Of a stretch of DNA of 20,442 nucleotides, positions 18,452-20,442 are shown in pieces (position 1 is the first letter of the stretch; each line of letters begins with the position of its first letter). Position numbers and translations under genes: made by a program. Source of the DNA: Priapulus caudatus (taxonomy: Eukaryota > Priapulida > Priapulimorpha > Priapulimorphida > Priapulidae); contig NW_014577406.1 of NCBI RefSeq assembly GCF_000485595.1, positions 91,213-111,654 on the forward strand, in the 5' to 3' direction. The notes beneath the pieces are model-generated. The model had not been told where the DNA came from. It searched no databases and worked only from the letters and a program-made list of their open reading frames with translations.

Positions 18452-20394
18452 CTCTTCTCTTCTTTTTTTTCTCATCGTACTCTCTCTCTCTTTCTTCCTT
18501 ATCCGGTTTCTACTATTTCTTACCTCCTCTATTTTTCTCGTTGTTTTTTTGTCTATTTCTTCTCTATTCTCATCTTTCATACAGTCGCTATAACCTCCTA
18601 TTTTTTACTCTTTGTTTACCCTATCCCTTCTCCCATACTCCTCTCTCATTATCTTCTTCTGACTAATTCTCGGCTATCAATCTATCTAATCTATCTAATC
18701 AATCTAACTTATTTTTTTATATAACACGCTCACGTCTACTCCCATTCCTTATCTCACCTTTCATCTCCTTTCTCGCTCTCATCTCAATCTCTTCTCTCTC
18801 TCGCTCTCTCTCTCAATCATTCTTTGATTACGTCGCTTTCTCTCCCCGCTCTCTCATTTACGTTACCGTGTACTGGTAGTTCCAGTCGTACGCCATGTAC
18901 TTCATGGCGAAAATGCAGCTAAATGCGTCGTAGACGGATCCACCTTGACATCCGCTGGTGTGAAACCTTTCGCAACAGTCGACGATCAGCTGTTCGCTGA
19001 GGGCTGGCAGCGCCCCCTGTGCCAGACACACGCTCGCTTCAATGGCGCCCGTCTAGCAAAAGGAAAACAGCGTCGGTACTACGTAAAAGTCGGTCTCTCT
19101 ATCGCCAGAGAGCGTATAATTCGACGTTGTGCCTTTACTTTTTTTGAGATATTTGCATTAAACTATACTTGCGAGAGTGTCGTCGTATTAGGGCTCACGA
19201 GAGACGGTTCCCATACGAACGACCATAGCTGTTAACCAGAAGGAAAAGGGGGTAGACCCACATGGATTCCACGATTACGTATAGTCACCGGGTGCAGGTA
19301 ATGTCTGGCTCACTTCGTGAATAAATATAAACAACTAACAACAAATATAAATATAGAAATGTTTGATAAATTACGTGCATAGTAATTCAGAGCCGAACCA
19401 TCCGAATACGGATATAAACCCACTAAAATGCCATGATTTGTGTGCGGATCCCAATGGGTAAACTCATAGAAATTCCCGAAGACATATAACTGTAACAGAG
19501 CTAACAACGTGAACAATCTTTCCAGATCTCTGATTCTTGCTTTTAAAAATCGATACCAATCGATATCATATCGGTAATTCGCGCGTGTTTTGTTGAGAAC
19601 GAGAGTGTACGCACAGACACTTACCATCGCAAATGCGTAACAGCAGCCGCAATCGCCCTGCAAGAATGCATGAAGAAATAAATAAATAAATAAAAATAAA
19701 TAAATAAATATAATTATATATATATATATCGCTGTTACGTAAAAAGGGTCACATATAACGACTTTACGTTAGCAATATTACCATAATTGCCGTCACGTAT
19801 ATTACATTACATTACATTACATTATATTACATTATATCACATATATCACATTATATTACATTATATCACATATATCACATTATATTACATTATATTATTA
19901 TCTGTCGATATTAATCGGACGCATTTTGTACGAAGTGGCCCGATGGATAAGATATATATGCTCTGGATGGATAAGATATTATATACTCTGATGACCACCA
20001 CCCGAAGCTCGGTGAAATGGATTATTTCGGCGTTCGACGCTCTCCCAGGTACTATATTTTGCACTCACGTATCGTTGACCTATGCGCTGACTTTATGATG
20101 CGCACGTGAAGGGGGATGACGCGTATAATGCGACAGCCGGGGTTGTTTGGGTGGGCGGGTGGGACGGGGTGTAGGGTGATGTCCAACTACGCGCAGCTAA
20201 CACACACTCACCTGGTCCTTCACTAGCGGAATGCACTCCGGGTCCCAAGCGGGGACGCAGGATGACGTTTGTCGCTTCCTCCTCGTCGGCCCCTCCCCTA
20301 CCTGGACGAGCTCTGTCATATTCGGAGGAACGTTAATCTCGGGATGCTGAATTTCCGTGAAACCCAGGCGGTCGCGAACCAGCTCACCAACGGT
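14527..20394 (-). CDS. Papain-family (C1A) cysteine peptidase, last seven coding exons
   Basis: A cathepsin-like peptidase of the secretory/lysosomal type. Seven exons (20212-20394, 19625-19657, 18867-19052, 17004-17083, 16206-16312, 15162-15267, 14527-14629) join in consistent phases into 265 codons plus TAA. The visible protein begins in the propeptide or N-terminal region, with a dibasic site RRKR that furin-like enzymes could cut, then CIPLVKDQ joined to GDCGCCYAFAM. The glutamine, the catalytic cysteine (second C of CGCC), the histidine (MNHVVVIVGVG) and the asparagine (INSWGTDWGEDGF) are all present. LSEQLIVDCC, GCQGGSVYDAF and LCGIGNYTILPPI also match the family. Odd points are Tyr in place of the usual Trp after the catalytic Cys and an extra Cys before it. 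The signal peptide and first exons are off the right edge. I cannot name the cathepsin subtype. Confidence 0.94.
14775..14847. repeat. TA microsatellite
   Basis: About 73 bp of nearly perfect (TA)n directly abutting the palindrome at 14848; it lies in the last peptidase intron. Confidence 0.95.
14848..14889. repeat. 42-bp perfect palindrome, AGGAGT family
   Basis: ATCAAGAGTAGATAATAAAC and its inverse meet at ACATGT with no loop, and every position pairs. The arm differs from the palindrome at 1432 (ATCAGGAGTAGATAATAG) by one base over the first 17. Confidence 0.93.
14892..14942. repeat. Imperfect AGGAGT-family hairpin
   Basis: ATCAGAAGTGCATG on the left pairs imperfectly with CATGGTTATGTACTCCTGCTGAT on the right. 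The AGAAGTGCAT plus TTTACAT arrangement also occurs at about 10182-10202. Confidence 0.65.
15050..15130. repeat. 81-bp inverted repeat (TTGGAGTAATCATTC)
   Basis: TTGGAGTAATCATTC at 15050-15064 is perfectly inverted at 15116-15130. The interior repeats ACTACTCCAG, TTTACTCCAG and ACTACTCTAG. It ends about 30 bp downstream of a peptidase splice donor. Confidence 0.85.
15162..15267 (-). CDS. Peptidase exon with catalytic histidine
   Basis: Acceptor ctcgag, donor AG followed by gtgcgt. It encodes VLDDVGVCGS, TMNHVVVIVGVGEEAGVPYW and LAIN, and leaves AG to form serine with the next exon. The H of MNH and the N of INS are the catalytic His and Asn. A (TA)n run (about 15292-15319) lies just upstream of the acceptor. 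Confidence 0.95.
15698..16157. repeat. 41-bp minisatellite, about 11 copies
   Basis: The unit runs GACTAAAATACGA, GTATGAGGGCTTCC, TATAGCGGTCAGGT. Unit starts are at 15699, 15740, 15781, 15822, 15863, 15910, 15951, 15992, 16033, 16077 and 16117, mostly exactly 41 bp apart, with substitutions in each copy. It lies in a peptidase intron, ending 48 bp short of the donor of the exon at 16206. Confidence 0.95.
16206..16312 (-). CDS. Peptidase exon (VLQDFVCYAPT...)
   Basis: 107 nt after acceptor cattgcag. T completes a split threonine, then RGDGETVLQDFVCYAPTIIG, LALSTESSNFFMYGG and a split Gly at donor gtaagc. This is the family's VGPVSVAIDA...FQFYKSGIY segment. Confidence 0.92.
17004..17083 (-). 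CDS. Peptidase exon (AEQGECIKTYGYY...)
   Basis: 80 nt between acceptor cttgttgcag and donor gtgagt. It encodes AEQGECIKTYGYYVPLYRSD and PFYYDN plus two bases of a split threonine. It corresponds to the Y-P-Y-x-A...C segment after the GC-x-GG motif. Confidence 0.88.
17118..17532. mobile_element. 411-bp MITE with GGCGCGTTCACAC ends
   Basis: Terminal inverted repeats GGCGCGTTCACAC (17120) and GTGTGAACGCGCC (to 17530) are flanked by TA on both sides. Including A/T at the tips, the duplication could instead be read as ATT. The interior has many ATCGCGAT/AATCGCG words and additional TTCACAC copies near 17192, 17344 and 17445. It also has two TGCGCATGCTCA motifs. No coding capacity is seen. It lies in a peptidase intron. 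Confidence 0.88.
18369..18449. repeat. TC microsatellite and pyrimidine tract
   Basis: Nearly pure (TC)n with a few TATC units, followed by a pyrimidine-rich zone to about 18850. On the gene's own strand it is a purine (GA) tract directly downstream of the exon donor at 18866. Confidence 0.95.
18867..19052 (-). CDS. Peptidase exon (LSEQ...GCQGG)
   Basis: 62 codons, phase 0 at both ends, between acceptor ttttgctag and donor gtaacg. It holds TGAIEASVCLAQGALPALSE, QLIVDCCERFHTSGCQGG and SVYDAF, the conserved helix and disulphide region of papain-like enzymes. Confidence 0.95.
19625..19657 (-). CDS. Peptidase 33-nt microexon with catalytic cysteine
   Basis: Eleven codons, GDCGCCYAFAM, between acceptor cttgcag and donor gtaagt, phase 0 on both sides. 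Together with the Q ending the previous exon it makes the active-site block QGDCGCCYAFA. The frame happens to remain open about 105 codons into the downstream intron. Confidence 0.92.
19675..19730. repeat. AAAT and TA microsatellites
   Basis: (AAAT)n at 19675-19712, then (TA)n, immediately upstream of the microexon acceptor on the gene's strand. Confidence 0.92.
19801..19899. repeat. ATTAC / ATATCAC repeat
   Basis: (ATTAC)n passing into longer units of ATTATATTACATTATATCACATA type, in a peptidase intron. Confidence 0.92.
20212..20394 (-). CDS. Peptidase exon: propeptide end and mature N-terminus
   Basis: 61 codons, phase 0 at both ends. It has VRDRLGFTEIQHPEINVPP, a glycosylation sequon NMT, the basic site TRRKRQ and then SSCVPAWDPECIPLVKDQ, aligning with the mature start of papain-like enzymes. 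A second GT donor (CAG then gtaggg, 20301) lies inside the exon in the same phase. Confidence 0.88.
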
Positions 20395-20442
20395 CTACGA
20401 TGTTATGATACAACGTTATATTATTATATATATCACAATTTG

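Noticed and set aside
18234-18724. Serine/leucine-rich membrane-like proteins
   Set aside because: Translations of the TC repeat and pyrimidine tract within a peptidase intron.
1-20442. tRNA or rRNA genes
   Set aside because: Scanned for T-arm type GGTTCGAAT and rRNA-like blocks; the only GGTTCGAA is inside the decarboxylase exon at 2146. Nothing supports an RNA gene by eye.

Overview
The window is nuclear DNA from an animal. Three genes carry short coding exons joined by GT-AG introns whose phases match at every junction. The introns and spacers are AT-rich and full of microsatellites, palindromes and MITE-like elements, and there is one stretch of TTAGGG telomere-type repeat. The gene types and the degenerate repeat gene suggest a marine invertebrate such as a lophotrochozoan or an invertebrate deuterostome. 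The species cannot be fixed from the sequence.

Layout: (1) The left end (about 800-2403, + strand) holds the last three coding exons of an aromatic-L-amino-acid decarboxylase-type PLP enzyme; the rest of the gene lies off the left edge. (2) From 2404 to about 7000 there is no recognisable gene, only simple repeats and inverted repeats. (3) About 7064-9450 (+) is a decayed copy of an uncharacterised multicopy invertebrate gene, probably transposon-derived, with a PIN-nuclease-like C-terminal part. It has an in-frame stop and at least two frameshifts. (4) 10577-12976 (- strand) is a complete-looking three-exon small Maf bZIP gene of 140 codons. Its introns carry a ~129-bp tandem repeat that includes a copy of an exon edge, a 54-bp interstitial telomeric array, and two foldback elements joined by copies of the same 9-bp target. 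(5) 14527-20394 (-) holds the last seven coding exons of a papain-family (C1A) cysteine peptidase with all catalytic residues present. Its start is off the right edge.

The three genes do not form an operon or a shared pathway. Small Maf and the peptidase lie in tandem on the minus strand, and the decarboxylase converges on them across the repeat-rich spacer. The most interesting points are a 33-nt phase-0 microexon carrying the peptidase active-site cysteine, the two abutting foldback elements with a triplicated 9-bp target site, and a dispersed family of AGGAGT-tipped palindromes sitting in TA microsatellites. All calls come from reading the sequence; no search was run.
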